Made by a program: the position numbers and the translations under genes. The notes beneath the pieces are model-generated. The model searched no databases. It was not told the DNA's origin and worked only from the letters and a program-made list of their open reading frames with translations. A stretch of 64,000 nucleotides of DNA from NCBI GenBank assembly GCA_002729235.1, contig PBTY01000081.1:1-64000 (forward strand). The letters are read 5' to 3'. Position 1 is the first letter of the stretch; each line of letters opens with the position of its first letter. Source of the DNA: Rickettsiales bacterium. GTDB lineage: Bacteria; Bacteroidota; Bacteroidia; Cytophagales; Cyclobacteriaceae. Positions 15,365-23,602 of the stretch are shown here, in pieces.

Positions 15365-16399
15365 TTAGTAGCTCAATTCGTCCATTTGGACTTTGCCTCT
15401 AAACGTCCAAAAGACAAACGTAGTATATGCCGCTACTAGAGGAGTTCCGATTGCCGCAATGACCAGCATGATACCAAGCGTTTTTTCGGATGCTGCACCA
15501 TTGTAGATCGTAATATTATATGCGGGATTACCTTTCGAAATGATAATGACCGGATACAATTCTATAGCTACAATCATGAGCAACATGGCAATGGAAACAC
15601 TAGAGAAGAGAAAGGCGAAATTGTATTTCTTCTTGTGGATCAATCTAGGAATGTTAGCGATGCTAAGAAACGCTAGTAATGGAACAATGAAGAGTATTGG
15701 ATTATCTTTAAAGCGGTCTGATAAATGCGGAAAATAGATCAGAGTGTAAACTGTTGTAATCGCGAAGCTCACAATAAAAAAGATCATTGCTTCTTTCACG
15801 TGTCGGGTCATTTTTACGAATTGCTTCCCTTCCGTTTTCATTATTAAATAAATCGCACCATGCATCATGAATATGGCTAGTGTACAGATCGCAACCATTA
15901 GCGCGTAGGGATTGATAAATTCGATCCAACTACCTGCAAACTCCATATCCGCATCTAATGGCATTCCTTGCAGGACATTACCGAGAACGACACCTAATAA
16001 TATGGCTAATAATGCGCTAGATAAACTATAAGCAATATCCCACATGTTTCGCCACCACTTCATTTGTTCCTTACTTCTAAATTCTATGGATATCGCACGG
16101 AAGATCAAGAAGGTAAGAAAGAGCATGAATGGAATATACATGGCCGAAAACACGGTAGCATAAACGATAGGAAATCCAGCAAACAAGGCTCCTCCACCAA
16201 TGACTAACCACACTTCGTTACCATCCCAAACAGGTCCGATGGCATTGAGTGCTACTCTTCTGCTTTTCTCATCCTTAAAAAACAAATGCCAGGCTCCAGC
16301 CCCAAGGTCAAATCCATCTAGAATCGCATATCCTGAGAATACGGCCCCTACCACCAGATACCACCACGTTGCATAATCTATTCCTAAAAAAGTTGCCAT
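15365..16399 (-). CDS. cydB: Cytochrome bd oxidase subunit II
   Basis: This 344-residue polytopic membrane protein has the CydB hallmarks: an N-terminal WWYLVVGAVFSGYAILDGFDLGAG helix, GPVWDGNEVWLV in the second segment, and eight or more hydrophobic helices. With CydA it forms the high-affinity quinol oxidase, which tolerates sulfide better than haem-copper oxidases. Its ATG overlaps the CydA stop codon (TAATG), showing tight translational coupling. It lies beside sulfide-oxidation genes whose first enzyme feeds electrons to the quinone pool, so a sulfide-resistant terminal oxidase here is biologically sensible. Length is normal. Confidence 0.95.
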   Translation of the reverse strand: MATFLGIDYATWWYLVVGAVFSGYAILDGFDLGAGAWHLFFKDEKSRRVALNAIGPVWDGNEVWLVIGGGALFAGFPIVYATVFSAMYIPFMLFLTFLIFRAISIEFRSKEQMKWWRNMWDIAYSLSSALLAILLGVVLGNVLQGMPLDADMEFAGSWIEFINPYALMVAICTLAIFMMHGAIYLIMKTEGKQFVKMTRHVKEAMIFFIVSFAITTVYTLIYFPHLSDRFKDNPILFIVPLLAFLSIANIPRLIHKKKYNFAFLFSSVSIAMLLMIVAIELYPVIIISKGNPAYNITIYNGAASEKTLGIMLVIAAIGTPLVAAYTTFVFWTFRGKVQMDELSY

Positions 16400-17781
16400 T
16401 ATGAATGTGAGTTTAGAGCTTCTACCATTTCTTTTTGTTTCGGGCGTTGGTCAATCATTTCACCATCCTCCGGCCCATGTTTGATCTTCTTATTTAGTAG
16501 GTAAACAAATAAAGTGAATAACAAGATGTAAATCAGGGTGAATAGGATTAAGGAGAACACCACCTGATTGGCAGTTACCACTTTTGATAGGGCATCCGAC
16601 GTTCTTAAGAGTCCATAAACTACCCAGGGTTGTCTGCCCATTTCAGCAGCGAACCACCCTGCTTGATTAGCAATCTGAGGAAGCAAGACAGCTGCTACCA
16701 TGATTTGCAAATACCATTTATGATCGAAGAGTTTGCCTCGCCACCATAGAAATGCTCCGAGCAATGTGAGTCCAATCAAGGTCATTCCAATGGCAACCAT
16801 AATATGGTAAAACTGGAAGACCGCATTGACTTGTCCGGGTATATCCTCTTTTGGAAAATGATTGAGTCCAATAACAGGAGCATTAAAGTCCTGATGAATC
16901 AAAAAAGACAGGCCATTTGGTACTTTAATGCCAGTTACCTCCTGGCTTTCGTGATCTACCCACCCTAGTATATACATATCAGCTGCCGCAAGGCTATCAT
17001 AGTGGCCCTCCATGGCTGCTAGTTTGGCTGGTTGATTTTTGGCTACTCCATCTGCAGATTTATGTCCAGTAAAGAGTTGTGATAGAGAAGCGATCAATGC
17101 CACCACCAAGGCAATTCTAAAAGCTCTTTTGGAAACCTCAACATGCCTGTTTTTTAAGAGATAATATGCATGGACACTGATGATTAGAAATGCTCCTGCT
17201 AAAAAGGATCCGATCCATACATGAGTTAATCGTTCCACACTGGATGGGTTGAATACCATTGCCCAGAAATCCGTAATCTCAGCACGTGCTTCCATGCCTT
17301 CGCCTACTATGTGATAACCTGCTGGTGTTTGCTGCCAGGAGTTTGCCACTACAATCCAGACAGCAGAAAACATGGATCCTAACCAAACTCCTAAAGTTGC
17401 TATGAAATGCACTCGAGGACTCACTCGATTCCATCCGAATAAAAGAATTCCTAGAAACCCACTTTCCAATGCAAAAGCAAAGATTCCTTCTGCAGCTAAT
17501 GCACTGCCGAAAATATCACCCACATACCGTGAGTAGGTTGCCCAGTTGGTCCCAAATTCAAACTCCATGACGATACCTGTGGCCACACCTATCCCAAAAG
17601 TCAGGGCGAATATTTTGGTCCAAAACCTGCCAAGTTGCTGATACTCAATATTTCCAGTGCGAAGATAGTTGGCTTCAAAAATCACCATGATCAAACCCAA
17701 ACCAATGCTGAGAGGTGGGTATATGTAGTGAAAGGATACAGTCAGAGCAAACTGTACACGTGAAAGGATTTCAACATCCAT
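16399..17781 (-). CDS. cydA: Cytochrome bd oxidase subunit I
   Basis: This 460-residue CydA has the expected haem ligands and quinol-site features: His18 in VSFHYIYPPLS, the paired glutamates in AAEGIFAFALESGF, a His in SVHAYYLL (b595/d region), and the GRQPW motif after WFAAEMG. The Q loop is of the short type, as in most non-enterobacterial enzymes. It reduces O2 to water using quinol in the cytoplasmic membrane. It is divergent from the YeeE/YedE operon. The shared 188-bp interval contains a GTAAC-N4-GTTAC site oriented and spaced for the rightward genes, but it might also affect cydAB. Confidence 0.95.
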   Translation of the reverse strand: MDVEILSRVQFALTVSFHYIYPPLSIGLGLIMVIFEANYLRTGNIEYQQLGRFWTKIFALTFGIGVATGIVMEFEFGTNWATYSRYVGDIFGSALAAEGIFAFALESGFLGILLFGWNRVSPRVHFIATLGVWLGSMFSAVWIVVANSWQQTPAGYHIVGEGMEARAEITDFWAMVFNPSSVERLTHVWIGSFLAGAFLIISVHAYYLLKNRHVEVSKRAFRIALVVALIASLSQLFTGHKSADGVAKNQPAKLAAMEGHYDSLAAADMYILGWVDHESQEVTGIKVPNGLSFLIHQDFNAPVIGLNHFPKEDIPGQVNAVFQFYHIMVAIGMTLIGLTLLGAFLWWRGKLFDHKWYLQIMVAAVLLPQIANQAGWFAAEMGRQPWVVYGLLRTSDALSKVVTANQVVFSLILFTLIYILLFTLFVYLLNKKIKHGPEDGEMIDQRPKQKEMVEALNSHS

Positions 17782-17890
17782 TTTTTTTTGGAAAGTTAAT
17801 AACCGATCGCCAAAATCATGTAAGAAATCAGGATTGGTTCATGATTATAAAAAGACAACTCTAAGGGAGTCAAAAGCATCCACTGTCTAT

Positions 17891-17904
17891 GTAACAAAAG
17901 TTAC
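17891..17904 (+). promoter_or_regulatory. Crp/Fnr-type site GTAACAAAAGTTAC between cydA and the YeeE gene
   Basis: Perfect half-sites followed after exactly 22 nt by the consensus -7 box TACTTTTG (17927-17934). The YeeE start codon is at 17970. Confidence 0.8.
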
Positions 17905-17969
17905 TTCAGGCAGCTGTCAAACACTCTACTTTTGAGTTTGTATCACTTGAAAAATTACTATCAAAAAGA

Positions 17970-18545
17970 ATGAATGAAGTCGTAGAGTTTATTAGTCAAC
18001 CATGGCCATGGTATGTGGCGGGCCCCATCATATCGTTAGTTATGATCAGCCTCATACTTTTCGGTAACTCTTTTGGATTATCAGCAAACCTAAGAACGAT
18101 GTGCTCTATCGTAGGAGCAGGTAAAAATTGTGAGTTTTTTGACTTTAATTGGAAAAGTCAAATCTGGAATTTAGTTTTTGCTGCCGGATTGGTTTTGGGA
18201 GGGGTAGTTGCTCACTTGTACTTGACTCCAAGTACTGAAGTGAGTCTTTCTGCACAGACCATTGAAGATCTTAAAGCTTTAGGTATTGAGCAACCAGGGA
18301 CTCACCTGGTGCCAATGGATGTGTTTTCGTGGGAAGCTCTGCTTACCGTTAGAGGATTTATCATCCTGGTAGTCGGAGGCTTTTTAATTGGATTTGGGAC
18401 TCGATATGCAGGTGGTTGTACCTCTGGTCATGCCATTAGTGGATTGAGTGATTTGCAATTGCCATCATTAATAGCCGTAGTTGGCTTTTTCATTGGTGGA
18501 TTGTTTGTTACTTACCTGGTGCTCCCTTTCTTGTATACACTGTAA
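17970..18545 (+). CDS. YeeE/YedE family sulfur transporter subunit, first half
   Basis: This 191-residue membrane protein has about five hydrophobic helices and the family motifs MCSIVGAGKNC and GGCTSGHAISG. The conserved cysteines of these motifs relay thiosulfate in TsuA/YeeE. In this lineage the transporter is split into two ORFs, and the second follows after 13 bp. Together they should move thiosulfate or another sulfur compound across the inner membrane. The gene heads a four-gene operon (two transporter halves, dihaem cytochrome, porin) driven by the regulon promoter, tying transport to thiosulfate handling. Confidence 0.9.
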   Translation: MNEVVEFISQPWPWYVAGPIISLVMISLILFGNSFGLSANLRTMCSIVGAGKNCEFFDFNWKSQIWNLVFAAGLVLGGVVAHLYLTPSTEVSLSAQTIEDLKALGIEQPGTHLVPMDVFSWEALLTVRGFIILVVGGFLIGFGTRYAGGCTSGHAISGLSDLQLPSLIAVVGFFIGGLFVTYLVLPFLYTL

Positions 18546-18558
18546 AACATAGGATAAA

Positions 18559-18972
18559 ATGAAGTTTTTAAGATATATTTTTATTGGAATAGTATTTGGA
18601 ATTACCCTGGCTAAGGCAGAAGTAATTTCCTGGTTCAGAATCTATGAAATGTTCAAGTTTGAATCGTTTCATATGTATGGTATTATAGGGTCTGCAGTTG
18701 TGATTGGAGCGATTGCCTTGCAGATTATCAAGAGGTTAAAATTAAAATCTATTGATGGGCATCCTATTCACATTCACCCAAAACAATTCAGCATACCCCG
18801 GTACTTGATTGGAGGTATTATCTTTGGGTTAGGTTGGGCTATGACTGGTGCATGTCCAGGTCCCATGTTTATTCTTTTGGGAAATGGAGTTGGCGTAATC
18901 CTCGTTGTAATTGCTGCTGCTACATTAGGTACCTACACTTATGGCCTTCTACGTAAAAGATTGCCACATTAA
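18559..18972 (+). CDS. YeeE/YedE family (DUF6691-type) sulfur transporter subunit, second half
   Basis: This 137-residue membrane protein has about four helices and the diagnostic MTGACPGPMF motif, which contains one of the sulfur-relay cysteines. It complements the upstream YeeE/YedE protein as the other half of the split transporter. An N-terminal hydrophobic segment with FGITLAKAEVISWFRIYEMF is typical of the family. It sits between the first half and the dihaem cytochrome, with gaps of 13 and 5 bp, so coupled expression is expected. No obvious damage is seen. Confidence 0.88.
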   Translation: MKFLRYIFIGIVFGITLAKAEVISWFRIYEMFKFESFHMYGIIGSAVVIGAIALQIIKRLKLKSIDGHPIHIHPKQFSIPRYLIGGIIFGLGWAMTGACPGPMFILLGNGVGVILVVIAAATLGTYTYGLLRKRLPH

Positions 18973-18977
18973 GCAAA

Positions 18978-19991
18978 ATGGATACAAAAAAAGCGATTGG
19001 TACATTGGTACAGGCATCCTTGTTATTGGTCGTGCTGGTGTTGCTCGTGTTTTCTTCTCTGCTGGTGTTGTACATCAAACCGGAGCTTTTCATCACCTAT
19101 GAAATGCCATGGCATGTTCCAAATATCAAGACAGAGTTGCCGGATGGCAGAGTTGGAGATGAAATCAAGTACGGGCATGCATTGGTGACTGAGACCTCCA
19201 AATGGATGGGACCACTTGCTCCAGCAGATAAAAATTTCACAGGAAACAACCTAAACTGTCAGAGCTGTCATTTGGAGGCCGGAACCAAACGTGGATCTGC
19301 AAGTTGGATTGGTGTAGTCCAACGTTACCCACAATTTAGGGGTCGTGAAAATAAAATTGGAACTATCGAAGAGCGAGTGAATGGATGCATGGAGAGAAGT
19401 ATGGACGGGACAGCTCTTCCGGTAGATTCCAAAGAGATGAAGGCGATTGTAGCTTATATGAATTGGCTCGGAGACGGAATCCCTGAGGATACCTTAGATT
19501 ATTTCAAAGGGTTTGCAAAGCTGGAGTTACCAACGGAAGCAGCTAGCCCAATCAAAGGTGCTGTTGTTTACGAAAGAGAATGCAAGCTTTGTCATGGGGA
19601 AAGTGGCTCAGGAGTTTGGAAAGCGGACTCTAGTGGCTATCAATACCCTCCACTTTGGGGAAAAGACACGTATAACCATGGAGCAGGAATGAATCGTGTG
19701 ATCACCGCAGCGCAGTTTATAAAAGGGAATATGCCTTGGGGTGTAGCTACGATAGATAATCCGAAACTATCTGATGAAGAAGCATATCATGTGGCAGCTT
19801 ATATCAATAGTTTTGAACGACCTCTGAAAGCAAACACTGAAGCAGATTTTCCAGATAGAAAGCTGAAGCCAATGTCTACACCTTATGGACCTTATGAAGA
19901 TAACTTCTCATTCGAGCAGCATAAGTATGGACCATTTCAGCCGATTGCCAAATATTATCAAGAGACATACGATATCAAAAAGAGTAAATGA
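18978..19991 (+). CDS. TsdA/SoxA-like membrane-anchored dihaem cytochrome c
   Basis: This 337-residue protein has one N-terminal membrane anchor (~10-33) and two CxxCH haem sites, CQSCH (94-98) and CKLCH (202-206). Between them, FRGRENKIGTIEERVNGCMERS contains Cys137, at the position of the conserved Cys found in TsdA and SoxA relatives, where a Cys can be an axial haem ligand. It is therefore most likely a thiosulfate dehydrogenase or a related thiosulfate/tetrathionate reductase acting in the periplasm. The direction of the reaction cannot be told from sequence. It is followed by a porin whose ATG overlaps its stop (ATGA). Confidence 0.82.
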   Translation: MDTKKAIGTLVQASLLLVVLVLLVFSSLLVLYIKPELFITYEMPWHVPNIKTELPDGRVGDEIKYGHALVTETSKWMGPLAPADKNFTGNNLNCQSCHLEAGTKRGSASWIGVVQRYPQFRGRENKIGTIEERVNGCMERSMDGTALPVDSKEMKAIVAYMNWLGDGIPEDTLDYFKGFAKLELPTEAASPIKGAVVYERECKLCHGESGSGVWKADSSGYQYPPLWGKDTYNHGAGMNRVITAAQFIKGNMPWGVATIDNPKLSDEEAYHVAAYINSFERPLKANTEADFPDRKLKPMSTPYGPYEDNFSFEQHKYGPFQPIAKYYQETYDIKKSK

Positions 19992-21322
19992 GATACCTGG
20001 GAATCATAGCGTTATCCTTGCTTTTGCTAACGAAAGTCACAGCACAGGAAAAGTACTGGGGTAAAGTCTCTGGACAATGGAGAACCTACTACCAGGCTAC
20101 CTGGAACAAAGAGGATCTTAAAGATTTTAGAACCCTTGCAACAGGGGGTAAGCTGAAGTATGAGTATGACTTCAAAGAAAAGCCCTGGAAAATTGGTGCC
20201 GCCATTTACACCAGTATCAATCTTGGTTTACAGGATTTGACTATTCCAGATCCTATTACAGGCAGATATAGTCGATATGAAACGGGCATGTACGATGGTA
20301 ACAATCTTTCAGATCGCTTTATTCTCTTTCCTGGGGAGCTTTATTTGACTTATGCTAAATCAGGTCATGTAGTTACCCTGGGACGAATGAAGTTTGTTTC
20401 TCCATTTATCAATCCGGAAGATGGTCGGATGATTCCAACATTGGAGCAGGGGTTGACCTATAAGTATTCCAACAAGAGTTTTGGATCCTTTCAGTTTGGT
20501 GCATTTAACCAAATTGCTGCCCGATCAACTGATGGATTTTATGGAATAGGAGAGACAATTGGTTTTTATCCGGTAGGTAGAAATGTTGATGGGAAACCAA
20601 GCTATTATGCTGGTAATACCGACTCGGATTTTTTATTGACGGGTAACCTGGATTGGAACATCACGGAGAAACTAAACCTGGATGTCTGGGAGTATTACGT
20701 AGATAATGTCTTCAATACTATTTACCTCAAACCTACCTATTCCATTTCTGATTACTGGTCACTCTCTGGGGAGTGGTTGCATCAGTTTCGCATAGGGGAT
20801 GGGGGCAATGCGGTGGACTCTTTAAGGTATTTTCAAGATCGAACCTCTAATGTTTTGGGTGCAGAAGTCAGTTGGAAGCCTTCAAAGAAATCTAAATTTT
20901 CGGCGGGTTATGATCGTATCTTAGACGGTGGAAGATTTTTGTTTCCTAGAGAGTGGGGTAGAGAGTTTTTGTTCAGTTTTCAGAAAAGGGAACGAAGTGA
21001 AGGAAGTGCAGATAATCATGCTGTATTGCTGACCTATGATCAAAGTATTCAATTGGGCACTTCTAAAATTAGAAGTATTGCCAGCGTTGGGAAGCATTGG
21101 AAAGCAGAATTGACCAATGCAGCAGATAACAAGTATGCAGTTCCCGATTATACGCAGTTTAATCTTGATTTATTCTATACCATGGAAAAATTAGGAGGAC
21201 TGAAGCCAGAATTATTGTTGGTTTACAAAAAAGCTAACGGTACAATTCCTGATAATCCAAATTTTTTCTTCAATAAGGTGGATATGTATCAAATTAATTT
21301 TGTGCTTAATTACAACTTCTAG
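19988..21322 (+). CDS. Outer-membrane beta-barrel porin-like protein of the sulfur operon
   Basis: This 444-residue protein has a signal peptide (MRYLGIIALSLLLLTKVTAQ) and a body of alternating aromatic/polar strands, ending in a terminal aromatic residue (QINFVLNYNF) as barrels do. Overall it resembles OprD-type channels, although I cannot confirm the family. Its start overlaps the stop of the dihaem cytochrome gene by 4 bp, so it is translationally coupled. It probably brings a sulfur substrate such as thiosulfate or tetrathionate into the periplasm. It is the last gene of the four-gene operon, with a terminator ~55 bp later. Confidence 0.8.
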   Translation: MRYLGIIALSLLLLTKVTAQEKYWGKVSGQWRTYYQATWNKEDLKDFRTLATGGKLKYEYDFKEKPWKIGAAIYTSINLGLQDLTIPDPITGRYSRYETGMYDGNNLSDRFILFPGELYLTYAKSGHVVTLGRMKFVSPFINPEDGRMIPTLEQGLTYKYSNKSFGSFQFGAFNQIAARSTDGFYGIGETIGFYPVGRNVDGKPSYYAGNTDSDFLLTGNLDWNITEKLNLDVWEYYVDNVFNTIYLKPTYSISDYWSLSGEWLHQFRIGDGGNAVDSLRYFQDRTSNVLGAEVSWKPSKKSKFSAGYDRILDGGRFLFPREWGREFLFSFQKRERSEGSADNHAVLLTYDQSIQLGTSKIRSIASVGKHWKAELTNAADNKYAVPDYTQFNLDLFYTMEKLGGLKPELLLVYKKANGTIPDNPNFFFNKVDMYQINFVLNYNF

Positions 21323-21375
21323 ACCGTTTTAGGGAAAGAAATTTATCCAATCAGAATATTTTATTAAAAAAAGCG

Positions 21376-21414
21376 GGAGGGTCCGGTAGGAATTATCGGA
21401 CCTCTTCTGTTTTA
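21376..21414 (+). terminator. Intrinsic terminator after the porin gene
   Basis: GAGGGTCCGGTA pairs with TATCGGACCTC around a short loop, followed by TTCTGTTTT. Confidence 0.8.
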
Positions 21415-21449
21415 TGATTGTAGAGTTATAAATAGACTATAACCGATGT

Positions 21450-21566
21450 TAACTAAAACACACCGTTCTGCATTCAAGTATTGTGGTTCTGAATGCGGAT
21501 AAGTAGCCCTACTTAAGGTGTATATTTAAGCTGGAGGCCCTGACTTTACCGTCAGGGCTTTTTTTA
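21450..21566 (+). ncRNA. Candidate structured small RNA ending in a strong terminator
   Basis: There is no coding frame. ACACC (21460-21464) can pair with GGTGT (21517-21521) and enclose two hairpins: a 9-bp stem CTGCATTCA/TGAATGCGG (21468-21476 with 21490-21498) and a 6-7-bp stem TAAGTAG/CTACTTA (21500-21515). This makes a three-way junction. A separate terminator, GCCCTGAC/GTCAGGGC with T7, follows at 21537-21565. The porin transcript ends earlier, and the next gene has its own promoter at 21650, so the segment may be an independent transcript. Confidence 0.35.
21537..21565 (+). terminator. Strong intrinsic terminator
   Basis: Perfect 8-bp stem GCCCTGAC/GTCAGGGC, 6-nt loop and seven T. It lies 160 bp before the second persulfide dioxygenase gene. 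Confidence 0.9.
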
Positions 21567-21649
21567 TGCCATTCTGCGTTTTGTATGACGAATTCATTCA
21601 ACTCAATGATATTCCTCATCACCTTCATTGATCCATGTCAGAATTTTGG

Positions 21650-21663
21650 GTAACATAAGTAAC
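21650..21663 (+). promoter_or_regulatory. Degenerate Crp/Fnr-type site GTAACATAAGTAAC upstream of paralogue 2
   Basis: One mismatch in the right half-site. A -7-like TATTTTAC begins at 21687, about one base from the spacing at the other sites. The start codon is at 21724. Confidence 0.55.
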
Positions 21664-21723
21664 AGGAATACAGTTCGTTACATCCGTATTTTACCATGTG
21701 GTTTAACAAATAATATTAATCTC

Positions 21724-23133
21724 ATGAAAGTAGAACAATTATATACAGGATGTCTGGCGGAAGCAGCTTATTACATTGAGTCGGATGGCGAAGTAGCGAT
21801 CATCGATCCATTGAGAGAGGTGGAGCCATACATTCAGAAAGCTGAGGAAAACGGAGCCAAAATCAAGTATGTTTTGGAAACGCACTTCCATGCTGATTTC
21901 GTATCTGGTCACCTGGACCTGGCAAAAAAAACAGGGGCTAAAATCGTATTTGGACCAACTGCTCAGCCAGGATTCGATGCACATGTAGCTACAGATGGCG
22001 AAATTCTACAATTAGGAAGAGTAAAAATTAAGGTATTACACACCCCAGGACATACCATGGAGTCTTCTACTTTCTTGCTTATAAATGAAGAAGGAGAAGA
22101 AACCGCCATCTTCACCGGAGATACCCTATTTATTGGTGATGTAGGAAGACCAGATCTAGCCGTGAAAACTGATTTGACACGAGAGGATCTCGCTGGTTAT
22201 CTGTTTGATTCCTTGCGCAATAAAATCATGACACTTCCTGATGATGTGATTGTGTATCCCGGACATGGAGCAGGTTCAGCATGTGGTAAAAATATGAGCA
22301 AAGAGACTACAGACACATTGGGCAACCAAAAGCAGTTTAACTATGCACTTAGAGCTGATATGACTCGCGATGAGTTTATCGGTGAAGTGACTAAAGGATT
22401 GGTAGCTCCTCCACAGTACTTCCCTAAAAATGCGGTGATGAATAAGCAAGGATATGAATCCATCGATGAAGTATTGCACCGAGGAGTGATTGCTCTTGAG
22501 CTGAATGAGTTTGAGGATGTAGTAGCTCGCAATAATGCATTGATTCTGGATACCCGACCAAAAGAAGATTTTGTGAAAGGGTTTATACCTGGATCGCTAT
22601 GGATTGGTATCGATGATAATTTTGCGCCATGGGTTGGTGCGTTGATTCAAGACCTGAACCAAACCATTGTGTTCCTGGCATTACCTGGAAGAGAAGAAGA
22701 AGTAGTTACACGGCTAAGTAGAGTAGGATATGACCATGCGGTAGGATTCCTGGACGGAGGCATTGCCAGCTGGATTGGTGGTGGTAAGGAAGTTCAAACT
22801 GTTACGGAGATCGGACCTCACGATTTCACCAATATCTATGATACTGAAGTAGTAGATGTGCTGGATGTGCGTAAGCAAAGTGAGTTTGAGTCGCAACACA
22901 TCAAAGGAGCAGTGAATTTCCCATTGGATTTTATCTATGACAATCTGGATCAATTGGACAAAGACACAGAGTATTATGTGCACTGCCAGGGTGGATACCG
23001 TTCTGTGATTGCCACATCCATACTTATGGCTAAAGGATTTAAAGAAGTGATCAATATCCAGGGCGGATTTAATGAGATCAAGAAATCCTGCATCAAGGTG
23101 ACCGAATATCATGAGCCGGAAACCATGTTGTAA
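21724..23133 (+). CDS. Persulfide dioxygenase-rhodanese fusion (MBL fold), paralogue 2
   Basis: This 469-residue close homologue of the protein at 10308-11717 has the same architecture. It has a dioxygenase domain with HFHAD, TPGHT, GDTLFIGDVGRPDL and YPGHGAGS, a rhodanese domain without catalytic Cys (ALPGREEE), and an active rhodanese (HCQGGYRS). The ATG at 21724 gives the same MKVEQ-YTGCL start as the paralogue; the longer upstream frame from 21628 would cover the promoter element and is rejected. Two such enzymes in one regulon may differ in substrate or expression level. The persulfide product of SQR is the expected substrate. Confidence 0.92.
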   Translation: MKVEQLYTGCLAEAAYYIESDGEVAIIDPLREVEPYIQKAEENGAKIKYVLETHFHADFVSGHLDLAKKTGAKIVFGPTAQPGFDAHVATDGEILQLGRVKIKVLHTPGHTMESSTFLLINEEGEETAIFTGDTLFIGDVGRPDLAVKTDLTREDLAGYLFDSLRNKIMTLPDDVIVYPGHGAGSACGKNMSKETTDTLGNQKQFNYALRADMTRDEFIGEVTKGLVAPPQYFPKNAVMNKQGYESIDEVLHRGVIALELNEFEDVVARNNALILDTRPKEDFVKGFIPGSLWIGIDDNFAPWVGALIQDLNQTIVFLALPGREEEVVTRLSRVGYDHAVGFLDGGIASWIGGGKEVQTVTEIGPHDFTNIYDTEVVDVLDVRKQSEFESQHIKGAVNFPLDFIYDNLDQLDKDTEYYVHCQGGYRSVIATSILMAKGFKEVINIQGGFNEIKKSCIKVTEYHEPETML

Positions 23134-23174
23134 GGGTAAATTAGTTGGTTAGCTTTTAGGCCGAATATCGGTTG

Positions 23175-23210
23175 GGAGGTTGGTTTGTGGTGAGCCAACC
23201 TCCTCTTTTT
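23175..23210 (+). terminator. Intrinsic terminator after paralogue 2
   Basis: Stem GGAGGTTGG (23175-23183) / CCAACCTCC (23195-23203), then TCTTTTTT. Confidence 0.88.
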
Positions 23211-23229
23211 TACTTGAAATAAATCATAG

Positions 23230-23262
23230 TACTTTGAAATACAAAGTAAATATATATCTTTG
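23230..23262 (+). promoter_or_regulatory. Promoter with a TACTTTG-N5-CAAAGTA operator
   Basis: A perfect palindrome at 23230-23248 includes the -33 TTTG (23233-23236). The -7 box TATCTTTG (23255-23262) follows at 18 nt. A repressor bound here would block the promoter of the small membrane gene at 23280. Confidence 0.7.
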
Positions 23263-23279
23263 TTAAAAAAGAACTTAAT

Positions 23280-23576
23280 ATGATCAGTTCACTACAAAAC
23301 AAAAGAGCGGTAATTATCGCAGGTGCTATCCTTATTCTCCTCTCGGTCCCTTTCATAGCCATGCAGTTGACTGAGGATGTCGCCTGGTCTGGGTTTGACT
23401 TTTTAGTAATGGGAGGGCTATTAACCGTGGTTGGGATTGGTATTGAAATAGCCATTCGGAAGCTCAAAACGTTCAATCAGCGATTCATTGCTGTAGCAGT
23501 TGTTGTCTTATTCTTCTTGCTCATATGGATCGAATTGGCTGTTGGGTTATTCGGAACTCCTTTCGCAGGAAATTGA
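23280..23576 (+). CDS. Small three-helix membrane protein of unknown function
   Basis: This 98-residue protein is almost entirely hydrophobic, with three membrane segments (~10-27, ~38-57 and ~69-90) joined by short polar loops. I do not recognise a family. It has a clear promoter of the Bacteroidota type overlapped by a perfect palindrome, so it is specifically regulated, probably by a dimeric repressor encoded elsewhere. It lies between two sulfur-regulon units but carries a different control element and need not share their function. The antisense frame is not supported by any promoter. Confidence 0.65.
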   Translation: MISSLQNKRAVIIAGAILILLSVPFIAMQLTEDVAWSGFDFLVMGGLLTVVGIGIEIAIRKLKTFNQRFIAVAVVVLFFLLIWIELAVGLFGTPFAGN

Positions 23577-23588
23577 TCGATTTTGAGT

Positions 23589-23602
23589 GTAACTAATGTT
23601 AC
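23589..23602 (+). promoter_or_regulatory. Crp/Fnr-type site GTAACTAATGTTAC upstream of the rhodanese operon
   Basis: Perfect half-sites, then exactly 22 nt to TTTCTTTG (23625-23632). The first gene starts at 23675. Confidence 0.8.

Noticed and set aside
21628-21723. N-terminal extension of persulfide dioxygenase paralogue 2
   Set aside because: It runs through the Crp/Fnr-type site and promoter, and the paralogue at 10308 starts at the equivalent MKVEQ.
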